Shown: piece after piece, positions 1 through 7,515 of the stretch | How positions within the stretch are numbered: the stretch's first letter is position 1 | Layout of the letters: every line of letters starts with the position of its first letter | Virus record (IMG/VR): IMGVR_UViG_3300038468_000015 | Location: 1-40,155 of that record | Direction: 5' to 3' (one strand) | DNA: 40,155 nucleotides | Source: a virus | Notes under the pieces: generated by a model | Databases searched by the model: none | Seen by the model: the letters and a program-made list of their open reading frames with translations, nothing else | What the model was told of the DNA's origin: nothing | Translations under genes and position numbers: made by a program

Positions 1-127
1 GCCTTCGATATCATCCCTCAGGGTGCGGGCGGAATCGGAATGCCGAACCTTCTGAAGGGTGCGAGGTTGTATAACGTCGATTCGATGGATGAAATCGCTG
101 CCAGTAATCAGACATTGCTCTGGGCAA
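1..127. repeat. Left copy of 127-bp terminal direct repeat
   Basis: Bases 1-127 are identical to 40029-40155. The capsid reading frame continues across the junction, so the repeat most likely marks a circular or circularly permuted molecule of about 40,028 bp. An exact 127-base overlap is typical of a k-mer assembler closing a circle and is not evidence for a physical terminal repeat. Confidence 0.95.
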
Positions 128-291
128 ACTGGGAGTATTACTTCCTCGTTGAGAACGGCACGATGACCATCGAAAGACTGAATGAGCTGTATGCAGGGAC
201 ACGCCAGGTCGGGTTCCTTGCGACATTCAGGGTCGGCGGGCTTGTGACGCAGACCGAAGCCTTCAAGTATCTCATCCAGAAGAGTGCTTGA
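1..291 (+). CDS. Major capsid fusion protein, C-terminal part
   Basis: This is the end of the capsid gene that begins at 38016. The frame is open from base 1, in register with the 38016 frame once the 127-bp overlap is collapsed, and stops at TGA 289-291. It holds the last 96 residues (AFDIIPQGAGGIG through LIQKSA) of an HK97-fold capsid protein. The ending, with a late VGFLATFRVGG stretch, fits the strand and P-domain region that closes this fold. The ATG at 40 is an internal methionine, not a start. The full protein is 767 residues. A hairpin terminator follows at once. Confidence 0.9.
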   Translation, partial: AFDIIPQGAGGIGMPNLLKGARLYNVDSMDEIAASNQTLLWANWEYYFLVENGTMTIERLNELYAGTRQVGFLATFRVGGLVTQTEAFKYLIQKSA

Positions 292-304
292 TCTGTTCCA
301 CTCA

Positions 305-326
305 TGGCGGGGTTTCGGCCCCGCCA
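305..326 (+). terminator. Hairpin terminator after the capsid gene
   Basis: TGGCGGGG (305-312) pairs with CCCCGCCA (319-326) around a six-base loop and is followed by GTTTTG. An 8-bp GC-rich stem with a short T-run directly after the capsid stop suggests partial termination or 3' protection of the capsid mRNA. The next ribosome site, AAGGAGG, follows within 15 bases. Confidence 0.65.
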
Positions 327-344
327 GTTTTGAAGGAGGATACG

Positions 345-764
345 ATGAAGATAGGCGATAAGGTAAAGATCACCCAGGGGAGGTCCGGGCAGATACATTT
401 GAAGCCCGGGCAGATTGTTGAAGTAAACGCTCAGAACATCGAGCGGATGGCAAGATATGTTGATGGAGGTCAGGCCGTAATGGCCGAACTGTTTCGAGAT
501 TCAGGAAGTACAACCAAAGAAGACGATCAGAGACAGGATGAAACTACTGATATTCTGCCCGACGACACAAAGATTGTACCCGGAGACGGTGGCGGGGATA
601 TTCGGCCAGAAGAAGATGCCGGAGTTCTGGGATCTGATGTTCACACGGGACAACCCGCACGGCGAGCACCCCGCAGAAAGGGACAAAAGAAACATTCAGG
701 TGAACTACGAAAAGATGAGGCAGGTAGTTCTGACCCAGGGATATCAGAAGGTGTGGATAGTTGA
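345..764 (+). CDS. Small hypothetical protein, C-terminal half overprinted
   Basis: This 139-residue protein starts at ATG 345 behind a strong AAGGAGG site; an upstream in-frame ATG at 288 has no such site. The N-terminal ~60 residues (MKIGDKVKITQG, then a conserved-looking HLKPGQIVEV stretch) look like a small beta-rich head-associated protein. From about residue 65 the sequence becomes acidic, Gly-rich and Arg-rich. That stretch is exactly where the glycosyltransferase frame begins at 538, so 227 bases are read in two frames. The tail may be genuine overprinting, or the gene may have lost an earlier stop. Function unknown; the position after the capsid gene suggests a head accessory role. 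Confidence 0.6.
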   Translation: MKIGDKVKITQGRSGQIHLKPGQIVEVNAQNIERMARYVDGGQAVMAELFRDSGSTTKEDDQRQDETTDILPDDTKIVPGDGGGDIRPEEDAGVLGSDVHTGQPARRAPRRKGQKKHSGELRKDEAGSSDPGISEGVDS

Positions 765-1161
765 GGAAGATATGGTTGTCCCGGATGATGCACTCTCGAA
801 GCTCATGGAGATTGATGCGGATGTGGTGACGGGGTTCTATGTCTTGAGGCATGGAGACTTCAAGCCCAATCTCCACATGTGGAATCCAACCGCTCCAGGT
901 CTTATGAGGGCTTACAGATGGCACGAACTCAAGCCTCCGATTATGAAAGTTTCGGGAGGATGCATGGGCTGTCTTTTGTTGGACCGAAAGGTCATCGAAG
1001 GATTCAGTTTCATTTTGAGACGCAAGTCAGCTCCCGACACTGAATTTATGAACTACTGCCATACACGGGGATTCAACCAGATGGCGAGGCTTGATGTGGA
1101 ATGCGGACACATTAATGCAGAAGGTGAAACACTCTGGCCACATAATTACATGGCGAATTGA
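538..1161 (+). CDS. GT-A-like glycosyltransferase
   Basis: The 207-residue protein opens MKLLIFCPTTQRLYPETVAG, a beta-strand start typical of phage-borne GT-A glycosyltransferases. Residues 72-80 (VWIVEEDMV) give the acidic metal/nucleotide-sugar site (E76, E77, D78, in place of DxD), followed by a helix ending DADVVTGFY. A Gly-rich GGCMGCLLL stretch and a late DTEFMNYC acidic patch match the second half of the fold. The start overlaps the upstream gene by 227 bases and has only a weak AGG directly before ATG, so translation is probably coupled. The sugar acceptor is unknown; candidates are virion proteins or phage DNA. A second, unrelated glycosyltransferase gene lies on the other side of the capsid gene. 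Confidence 0.65.
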   Translation: MKLLIFCPTTQRLYPETVAGIFGQKKMPEFWDLMFTRDNPHGEHPAERDKRNIQVNYEKMRQVVLTQGYQKVWIVEEDMVVPDDALSKLMEIDADVVTGFYVLRHGDFKPNLHMWNPTAPGLMRAYRWHELKPPIMKVSGGCMGCLLLDRKVIEGFSFILRRKSAPDTEFMNYCHTRGFNQMARLDVECGHINAEGETLWPHNYMAN

Positions 1162-1334
1162 TGCTTTGCTATGGTGTGTATAATCGGACGAATGGCAGAT
1201 GGATGACGACCTACTCATCTGTTTTCTGGACGGTTTCAAGAGGGATGGCGAGGATAGCGATGGAGACGTTCACCTTTTGGATGGACGACAAGAGCAAGTC
1301 GGAATGGGAAGTTGTTGAATTTCCAGAGGAATAA
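1161..1334 (+). CDS. Small hypothetical protein, 57 aa
   Basis: ATG 1161 overlaps the TGA of the glycosyltransferase (TGATG), and the TAA at 1332-1334 directly touches the next ATG at 1335. Such perfect packing on both sides supports a real gene. The protein is rich in aromatic residues (four Trp, several Tyr and Phe) with an acidic end, EWEVVEFPEE. No family recognised. Confidence 0.6.
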   Translation: MLCYGVYNRTNGRWMTTYSSVFWTVSRGMARIAMETFTFWMDDKSKSEWEVVEFPEE

Positions 1335-2213
1335 ATGTCAATCAGGACAATCAAATCAGTCGCCGTTACCGCCGGGGCAAACATTGTAGGCTTTGAAGAA
1401 GGCCCACTCTCAACTACTGACTTTGAGGTAGTCGGGGGACTTTTCGTTGACAGTGACGGCTACAAAACTCCGATGGGGCCGGATGACTACTCTCTCAAGA
1501 CGGTCAACGGGTTCACGGTCACAGTAGCAGCCGCGGGGACATTCTCAGCTGCGGCGTTTGAATACGGCACAGCCTCCCCGGCGTCGAGCATCATCACACT
1601 TTCGGAGATTAAACAGCGATTGGGCATGGCTGATGCCACAACGACCTGGGATACATTCTTGACCTATCTCATCGGGATTGTCTCGGGATGGATCGAGGAA
1701 GAGACGAATAGCGTCGTAGCTGCCACGGTCTTTGATGGGACTGATGCAATCATTGTCAATGGGAATGGGAAGTCAAAGCTCTATATGCCCAATGGCAAGA
1801 TGCCCATTATCGAACTCGCCAACGGAGCCGAGGCCGATATTCAGTACAAAGATCAGCCAGCAGACGCAGCTTGGACAGACTTAATCACCGATGCAGACAA
1901 TGTGGTCATCGACCCGGAGAATCCTACATGTATCGACCTGTACTACGATGGGACAGTATTTCCAGTGGGCAGGCAAAATATAAGGCTCTGCTTGAAGTTG
2001 GGGTACAACACCATCCCATCAAAGATTCGGAATGTCTGTGTTGAGAAGGTGATGGAGTTATTCGATGAATCAAAACAAGAACTCGCTGCGGGAAGGTTGG
2101 GAGTACAATCCAAATCTTCTTCCGGGACACTGGAAAATAAGACGACAACGTATTACCAGTTAAGCGATAGACACAAGGAAGAACTAAAACCATTCTCTTA
2201 CGCGAGAATATGA
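1335..2213 (+). CDS. Head-tail connector (gp6-like adaptor)
   Basis: The 292-residue protein has a beta-rich N-terminal extension of about 90 residues, then the pattern SEIKQRLGM...FLTYLIGIVSGWIEEETN. That helical segment is characteristic of HK97 gp6/phi-gp15-type head-tail adaptors that bind under the portal ring. The usual members are about 100 residues, so the extra N-terminal domain and a beta insertion near the middle make this one long. It sits in the expected place, between capsid and tail completion genes, and its stop overlaps the next start (ATGA at 2210). Confidence 0.65.
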   Translation: MSIRTIKSVAVTAGANIVGFEEGPLSTTDFEVVGGLFVDSDGYKTPMGPDDYSLKTVNGFTVTVAAAGTFSAAAFEYGTASPASSIITLSEIKQRLGMADATTTWDTFLTYLIGIVSGWIEEETNSVVAATVFDGTDAIIVNGNGKSKLYMPNGKMPIIELANGAEADIQYKDQPADAAWTDLITDADNVVIDPENPTCIDLYYDGTVFPVGRQNIRLCLKLGYNTIPSKIRNVCVEKVMELFDESKQELAAGRLGVQSKSSSGTLENKTTTYYQLSDRHKEELKPFSYARI

Positions 2214-2704
2214 GAATAGCTTCTGTCCAAGACGTTCTTTTGACTGCATTCGCACGGATCAATCCATCGAATGCACCAGACCCGGATGATGGTGAGGGTA
2301 ATTTCCTCTCGACTGTCAGTCCCGATAACGTCAAGGGGTATTTCATCGAGAATGACAATCTACCCGGGCTGCCGACAATCATGGTCATACCCGGAGTCCA
2401 GCAGGACGATCCGAAAGATTCCGCATGGACAGGTGTAATCACTTACTGCGATTTCTGGGTGTGTGGTGTGGTTGGTTCAACTACTGGAGTCACAGATAAC
2501 AAGATCAACGCCTCAAGACTTTGTCTGGATTTGATTGACGATTGTAAGCGCGTGACGAGGAGTCTGTTCACCTCGCAGCTTAGTGGGTCAACTCGGTTCC
2601 TCATCAATGCAGCGCAGAAGCCAATCAAGACGCAGCCGATTCGAGAGAATGAGAATAGGTACTGGTTCATGTTTCCGATATTGGTTCAATCGGAGCCCAA
2701 GTGA
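2210..2704 (+). CDS. Putative tail terminator / neck protein
   Basis: The 164-residue protein follows the connector with an ATGA overlap. The order connector, this gene, then a gpS-like tail completion protein is what is seen in siphophages, where a protein of this size caps the tail. The alpha/beta composition, with a C-terminal strand of form RENENRYWFMFPILVQSE, is compatible with the tail-terminator fold. The assignment rests mainly on size and position. Confidence 0.45.
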   Translation: MRIASVQDVLLTAFARINPSNAPDPDDGEGNFLSTVSPDNVKGYFIENDNLPGLPTIMVIPGVQQDDPKDSAWTGVITYCDFWVCGVVGSTTGVTDNKINASRLCLDLIDDCKRVTRSLFTSQLSGSTRFLINAAQKPIKTQPIRENENRYWFMFPILVQSEPK

Positions 2705-2817
2705 CAAAGAAAGACGGTGAACAATTTGCAATGGGATTTGGGAAGGTATTCGGACTAATCTTGCTTGGATTGATACTGTGGTTTTTGGTCATCCATTGGT
2801 TTGGCTCAAAATTATGA
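2701..2817 (+). CDS. Small single-span membrane protein, 38 aa
   Basis: GTG 2701 overlaps the previous TGA, and its own TGA (2815-2817) overlaps the next ATG at 2814. The product is a charged N-terminus (TKKDGEQ) followed by a hydrophobic stretch, VFGLILLGLILWFLVIHW, so one membrane helix. A membrane peptide inside a neck/tail gene cluster is odd. It could be an inner-membrane factor for DNA entry or superinfection control, but there is no direct evidence. Confidence 0.5.
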   Translation: MTKKDGEQFAMGFGKVFGLILLGLILWFLVIHWFGSKL

Positions 2818-3320
2818 TACCAGTCATTGAAGTCAACGTCGTCCCGATTGTGAAAGCCAATTTCACCGATGAGATGAAACAGATAATGAGTTATCAAATG
2901 GGGTCGGTTCTCGATACTCTTGCACAAGGCGGGAAGCCACCCTGGGCGAGAACCAAGGCCCGGGCTATTGCAAGATTGCATGATCGTTTTGCAAATACGA
3001 TTCATGGAGAATCGGACGAGACTTCTGCCACCATCAAAGGAGGCGGAACACCAGATGCGTTCGCTCATCAGTTTGGAGCAGATTTTCTTGAAATTGTGAC
3101 CCCCAAGCAGAGAGGATTTTTCTGGAAAAGGTTCTATGATACTGGGGATGAGATGTGGAAAGCAATGGCACTTTCAAAGTCTTTACATATTGTCATTCCA
3201 CAGAGATCATTCATGGAGTTTCAAGAAGAAGACAAAGAATATATCGCGAATCTTTTCAAAGCAAGGCTTATCCAATTCGTAAATGCAAAGGAGGCTACTT
3301 TTGGAAGTTCTCAAGGTTAG
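2814..3320 (+). CDS. Tail completion protein, gpS-like virion morphogenesis protein
   Basis: The 168-residue protein starts at ATG 2814, overlapping the stop of the 38-residue gene; an upstream in-frame ATG at 2778 is inside that gene. The C-terminal pattern IVIPQRSFMEFQEEDKEYIANLF is typical of the phage virion morphogenesis (P2 gpS / Mu gpG-like) family, in which R-x-F(L/M) is followed by an acidic helix. The family acts at the head-tail joining step. The next gene starts within its last 20 bases. Confidence 0.65.
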   Translation: MIPVIEVNVVPIVKANFTDEMKQIMSYQMGSVLDTLAQGGKPPWARTKARAIARLHDRFANTIHGESDETSATIKGGGTPDAFAHQFGADFLEIVTPKQRGFFWKRFYDTGDEMWKAMALSKSLHIVIPQRSFMEFQEEDKEYIANLFKARLIQFVNAKEATFGSSQG

Positions 3321-3684
3321 AAACAGGGAGTATTCTGCGAAGACTCTGCCCGATGGAGGCATTTCTCTTCTCTTGATGCAGAAGGCAATCCAATCGGATG
3401 TAAGACTTGGGGATGCACGTGAAGCCTGGCAAAAAGACTTTGAGAATGCCGAAAAGGAAAAAGCCTACAAATCAGCGTGGCTGTCACATTGTGGGCTTCT
3501 GTTGAATGGAGACGTATCCTCTCTTGATATTGATAAACTTCGTCCTATGGAGGTCGAAGAGATCAACGATTTTTTCATCTCATTAGTGGGGAGGGAGACT
3601 CAGAACTCCAAAAGTGGGAAGAAGAGTTTACCAACCTCAAGCCCAAAGACGGAATCTCAGAACTCCCCATCGGATACGAAATAG
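3301..3684 (+). CDS. Tail assembly chaperone, short form (gpG-like)
   Basis: I place the start at TTG 3301 because a full AAAGGAGG site ends at 3294, six bases upstream; the in-frame ATG at 3283 lacks one. The 127-residue product has the features of a tail assembly chaperone (SAWLSHCGLLLNG, then MEVEEINDFFISLVG) and lies just before the tape measure gene, where this chaperone is almost always found. It coats the tape measure protein and recruits tail tube subunits. The TTTTTTC heptamer at 3570-3576 lies in frame near the end of the conserved part and leads to the extended product described separately. Confidence 0.75.
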   Translation: MEVLKVRNREYSAKTLPDGGISLLLMQKAIQSDVRLGDAREAWQKDFENAEKEKAYKSAWLSHCGLLLNGDVSSLDIDKLRPMEVEEINDFFISLVGRETQNSKSGKKSLPTSSPKTESQNSPSDTK

Positions 3685-3830
3685 ACAAGCTGATTTTTGA
3701 TACTTGTCGTGGCGATATGAGGCAAATTGAATACGTGAAGAACAAAGTAAGCTATAAACAGGCGGTTAAGTGGGTGCTTCTGAAGAATTACGATTCTTAT
3801 ATACAGGAAAAGTTGAATGCCCCCAAATGA
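3301..3830 (+). CDS. Tail assembly chaperone, -1 frameshift product (gpGT-like)
   Basis: Joined reading 3301-3576 then 3576-3830, about 176 residues. After a -1 slip on T TTT TTC the reading is FFHLISGEGDSELQKW and continues open to TGA 3828-3830, which overlaps the tape measure start (3817) by 14 bases. In this frame a TAA lies at 3534-3536, and no ATG, GTG or TTG occurs between it and ATG 3717, so the extension cannot easily be a separate gene. Frameshifted gpG/gpGT pairs are a conserved feature of long-tailed phages. The extension (residues ~93-176) is rich in Lys, Tyr and Trp. Confidence 0.75.
3570..3576 (+). promoter_or_regulatory. Programmed -1 ribosomal frameshift site
   Basis: TTTTTTC is set in the zero frame as gaT TTT TTC, the exact X XXY YYZ arrangement of a slippery heptamer. 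Zero frame ends at 3684; the -1 frame ends at 3830. No strong downstream hairpin is obvious. A GGGGAGGG run lies 10-20 bases downstream. Confidence 0.75.
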
Positions 3831-5226
3831 GAATGAAATAGTTCTCACGGTTAAAACCGATGAAGACAAGACCATAGGTGAACTGCGTCAGCACATCCGC
3901 GATCTTGGCAAGGAACTCGACAAACTTTCAACTAATGATCTCGAAGGTCAACGGAGAATCAATCGGGAGAGATCTTTAGCAAAAGACGCTCTGGAGAGTT
4001 ACACGCGTGAAGGATTGTCATCCAATGCCAAGATGAAGGAATCTTATTTCCAACTTGGCCAGGGTTTGAGGCAACATCGTGCAGATATTATTGGATTAGT
4101 GGATTCTCTTGGTTTCAGTACGGGTGGGCTTGGCTTTACGTTGAAAGCACTTGCCGGGCCCGTGGGCCTTCCAATGTTTGTTGGGCTTCTCGCCGGGGCA
4201 AGTCAGGCAGCAAAGGAAACGCGTGATGAGGTCGATAAACTTATCAAGTCGGGAGTTTCAGATTTCCTCGGGTTGAAAGGGGCAATGCCGATACAGGAAA
4301 TGGAACGAGCTCAACTTCTTGCCCAACAGAGGATGAAGGAAACAAGAGAAAGGATGAAGCAGGTTGATCTTCAAATGAAGGAAGAACTTGTATCTGGTTA
4401 CGAGGTGATGGATGAAAAGGGCAATATAAGCCGTCTTATGGGGCCATCGTCTGCAACAGCGGCAGAATACAAAAATCTTGACAAGAGAGTCAAGACTTAT
4501 CAGGAAATCAGCGATCAACTCGATGTGATGATAACGAAACAAAGAACCCTGAATGAAGTTATGGTTGACGCTGCGGCGCTCGGAATTCAGACGGCGAAAT
4601 CTGCAAAGGAATGGCGAGAAGCAGTTGAGGGTAGGTTTGCTGCACAGACTGGCGGAGGTATTGGACCCGTTAGACTAAGGGGAAGAGAAGCACCACCAAG
4701 AACGGCGATTTTCGGAGCGGGAGTTTTCAGCGGGTATTCCGATGAACAAATCGAAGCCCAGAACAGGCAGTTCGTTGCCAATCAGCCAGGCTACATTGCA
4801 CCACAGCCCGAAAAGGACAGGATGAGAATAACAGCCCTCCAGTCTCATGTGATTGATCTTGGCCGTACAATGACCAGCACTCTTTCCAATGCTTTTGTCC
4901 AATCATTCGATCTTGGTAATTCTTTGATCGACCAACTCAAGGCCAATTTCCTTTCAAAGTTTGCCGATGTATTCATAAGCACTCTTCTTGGTTTCATCCC
5001 TGGGGCTATAGGATTTGGACTTGGACAGGGTGGACTCGGAGCCGGGAGTAATGTTATTGACACGCTACAGGCTGGAAGAATAGGCGGAGGGGTTGGTGGG
5101 ATTACAACAAGCTATGGCGGTTCTTCAAGCATGAGAGTTCAGATCATCGGTAAACTCGGATTGACTGATCTGGCTCTTGGTGTTGCTCGTGGTAATAGAC
5201 TTCGCAGTGCGAACGTACTGACATGA
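3817..5226 (+). CDS. Tape measure protein
   Basis: The 469-residue protein begins with a long charged helical region (residues ~10-80, repeated Lys/Glu/Arg heptads) and continues as helix with two hydrophobic segments: one near residues 105-135 (GLGFTLKALAGPVGLPMFVGLLAGA) and one near 390-415 (VFISTLLGFIPGAIGFGLG). This layout and the place after the chaperone pair identify the tape measure. Length sets tail length; at roughly 1.5 A per residue this predicts about 70 nm. It is short for a siphophage, where 700-1500 residues is common. Its end overlaps the next start by four bases. Confidence 0.8.
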   Translation: MPPNENEIVLTVKTDEDKTIGELRQHIRDLGKELDKLSTNDLEGQRRINRERSLAKDALESYTREGLSSNAKMKESYFQLGQGLRQHRADIIGLVDSLGFSTGGLGFTLKALAGPVGLPMFVGLLAGASQAAKETRDEVDKLIKSGVSDFLGLKGAMPIQEMERAQLLAQQRMKETRERMKQVDLQMKEELVSGYEVMDEKGNISRLMGPSSATAAEYKNLDKRVKTYQEISDQLDVMITKQRTLNEVMVDAAALGIQTAKSAKEWREAVEGRFAAQTGGGIGPVRLRGREAPPRTAIFGAGVFSGYSDEQIEAQNRQFVANQPGYIAPQPEKDRMRITALQSHVIDLGRTMTSTLSNAFVQSFDLGNSLIDQLKANFLSKFADVFISTLLGFIPGAIGFGLGQGGLGAGSNVIDTLQAGRIGGGVGGITTSYGGSSSMRVQIIGKLGLTDLALGVARGNRLRSANVLT

Positions 5227-6662
5227 CATCGTATTCTCTACAACAATCATTGCTTGACGGCGGAGTCTTTGAGTTTATCCTGTATTCGGAGTTCACTGAT
5301 CTTGTCATTCCAACGTTTGCCTCACTTGCCATGCCGGAGGGGACAAAGGAGAGAGCCGATACGCTTCCTTTGACATACGAACTTGAGCAATTGAAGCTCG
5401 AATATACAGAAGACTACTCGTATTACACCCAAGAGGGATTTTGGTTCAAAGTGTTGGCCGGGGAATGTGAAATTCAAATTACTTGCGATGGTGAACATTT
5501 CTTCTGGGGGATGATTGACACACCGATCTCCGATATTGGCGAGATGAGTCTAGTGACAAATTTCCCCGAAAGGCACGGGTCGTTCCTTCTTACGTCTGTT
5601 CTCGCCAAGACAAAAAAGACATTGACTACTTATGTCCTTGTTGATCTAGCTCCAGATGGCGGAAGGACAATCGAATACGACACGACAAATCCCGGGAATC
5701 CTGGTGGGACCAATGCACTTGCCTGTTCGATGAAGGCAATTCTTGCTTCCATCATCTCTCGGACATTCAGTCAGGATTATGACATTGATGATGTGTTGAC
5801 GGGTGGGAATATCGAGACAGACTTCAAGACGATTATCAGTGGCAATGATTATTATATGACCGACCTGTGGGTCTATGGGGGATATCGGTATCCTGCTTCC
5901 ACTTATGTCCGCCAGGGCTATCTTCTTCAATCAAACAATGAATACTCCCTCGACTATATGTATTACTATGCCTACGACCTCATGTGGGCATTATGTAAGT
6001 GCATGGGAGTTTTTCCGCTCCATTATTACGACACCACAACTCAACATCATCAAATTAGGCTCGTCTCAAGATCAACGTACTATGGGCAGGCAAATACTTA
6101 CATAGTACCAGCCTCGCCGGATGGTTCTACCTTGATGCTGACAGCTTATCCACCAATTCACATCGTGGCCGGGGCGAGAATCAGTTCATCGAATCGTTAT
6201 GATGAAAGGTGGGTCAGAGATGGAGCCGCGTATTCCGGGACTGTGACGCCTGCCGAACTTCAAACGGATGTTTCGGTGGATCACCTCTTTGTCTATAATG
6301 ACGCAGAAGAAACTTTCGATTCTTCAAAGGGTTGGTTGTGGCTCTACAGGGCAAATGGGACAAGCCTTGACCGTGTGACGAGTATGTACTTCTACAAATA
6401 TGATGGAACCGGATGGTCTTCTGATACTCCAGCATCACAGCTCTATTGGTTTTACCGCTATGGCGTCAATAAGAGAGGATATTCAAGACTTTATCCAACA
6501 CTGAAAACAACAGACAGTAATGGCATAACTTCACAGAAAGCGAATAGAATCCTTGTCACGACCCCGATCAATGATGGGGTCGCAGCAAGGACTTTCTTCG
6601 CAGCGGAGATGTTCAAGAATCCAACGACGAACGAAACACAAGTAACATGGATTGAATACTGA
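5223..6662 (+). CDS. Tail tip / baseplate-type structural protein
   Basis: This 479-residue protein follows the tape measure with an ATGA overlap. Beta-rich and strikingly Tyr-rich (for example SLDYMYYYAYDLMW), it has no signal peptide or membrane segment. Genes here usually encode the distal tail or hub proteins that close the tail tube. The N-terminal ~110 residues (including GFWFKVLAGECEIQ) could be a Dit/hub-like beta domain, but no motif proves it. Function by position only. Confidence 0.5.
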   Translation: MTSYSLQQSLLDGGVFEFILYSEFTDLVIPTFASLAMPEGTKERADTLPLTYELEQLKLEYTEDYSYYTQEGFWFKVLAGECEIQITCDGEHFFWGMIDTPISDIGEMSLVTNFPERHGSFLLTSVLAKTKKTLTTYVLVDLAPDGGRTIEYDTTNPGNPGGTNALACSMKAILASIISRTFSQDYDIDDVLTGGNIETDFKTIISGNDYYMTDLWVYGGYRYPASTYVRQGYLLQSNNEYSLDYMYYYAYDLMWALCKCMGVFPLHYYDTTTQHHQIRLVSRSTYYGQANTYIVPASPDGSTLMLTAYPPIHIVAGARISSSNRYDERWVRDGAAYSGTVTPAELQTDVSVDHLFVYNDAEETFDSSKGWLWLYRANGTSLDRVTSMYFYKYDGTGWSSDTPASQLYWFYRYGVNKRGYSRLYPTLKTTDSNGITSQKANRILVTTPINDGVAARTFFAAEMFKNPTTNETQVTWIEY

Positions 6663-7504
6663 TGCCATCAATTACTCTTGCATACGGGGATTACATCGTT
6701 TCAGATTGTGAAACCGCATGGAATGAACAGGTGGTCTCCAATGTCACCCAGACGCTTGAGACGACCCTGAGGAAAGTAGGGGCCGGATCTGCGAAGTTCA
6801 ATATTGCGGACGGATTCACTACCGGGATCATCGGCAGCAAACAAATTCCCGTTACAGATTTGAGTGCGGCAACTTCTGTGGCCCTATGGATCAGGTCAAC
6901 AGTTGAAGTCCCGAACGGAGACATTCAACTTATCTTTTCCGATCAAGCCAATTGTGCGAACATTGTCAAGGCCATTGATCTTGACGAAATTCCAGATACC
7001 GACACATGGTTCAAGTTAACGAACACGTCGCTTGATATGTCTGCCTGTACGGCAATCGTTAGCATAGGACTCAAACTCCCGGTTGACCTTGGGGCGCAGA
7101 TCATCTATCTCGATGATGTGACCGTGAACAGGATCGAGAGAGATTATGATGCTCTGTCTCTAAGGGGACTAAATGAACTTGATGATGTAACTGGATTCCC
7201 TTCTACCCAGACGCGACAGCTTCTCGATGGTTCTTATTATGAGAGTGCGGTCACTGTGGCGAATAGGAATATTAGTTTCTCGATGAATGGATTCTCGATG
7301 CCCGAAGAAGCAGATAGGAATTTTCTTATTGGTTGGTTCTTCGCAAGGAATCACAGATACATTTCTGAGAGTTCCAATGAGGTTGAGGTTGTTTTGACAT
7401 CAAAACAGTTTGTAATGGAATGGGTGAATGCTATTAAATCGGCCCGTAGATTCACCGCAACTGGTATCGAAAAAACACCACGGCCGATCAGTTCACTTAC
7501 GTAG
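6662..7504 (+). CDS. Tail protein with jelly-roll-like N-terminal domain
   Basis: The 280-residue protein overlaps the previous stop by one base (TGATG). Residues ~25-160 look like a carbohydrate-binding jelly roll: a KVGAGSAKFNIADG stretch, then VALWIRSTVEV, then IIYLDDVTVNRIE, the usual final strand of CBM-like domains. The remaining ~120 residues end in a beta-rich domain (FVMEWVNAIKSARRFTATG). Probably a distal tail or baseplate component that contacts glycans; inferred from fold pattern and location. Confidence 0.5.
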   Translation: MPSITLAYGDYIVSDCETAWNEQVVSNVTQTLETTLRKVGAGSAKFNIADGFTTGIIGSKQIPVTDLSAATSVALWIRSTVEVPNGDIQLIFSDQANCANIVKAIDLDEIPDTDTWFKLTNTSLDMSACTAIVSIGLKLPVDLGAQIIYLDDVTVNRIERDYDALSLRGLNELDDVTGFPSTQTRQLLDGSYYESAVTVANRNISFSMNGFSMPEEADRNFLIGWFFARNHRYISESSNEVEVVLTSKQFVMEWVNAIKSARRFTATGIEKTPRPISSLT

Positions 7505-7515
7505 GAGGTATTATC

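Noticed and set aside
1-127. Physical terminal repeat of the virion DNA
   Set aside because: The repeat lies inside the capsid gene and has an exact k-mer-like length, so it is best explained by assembly of a circular sequence.
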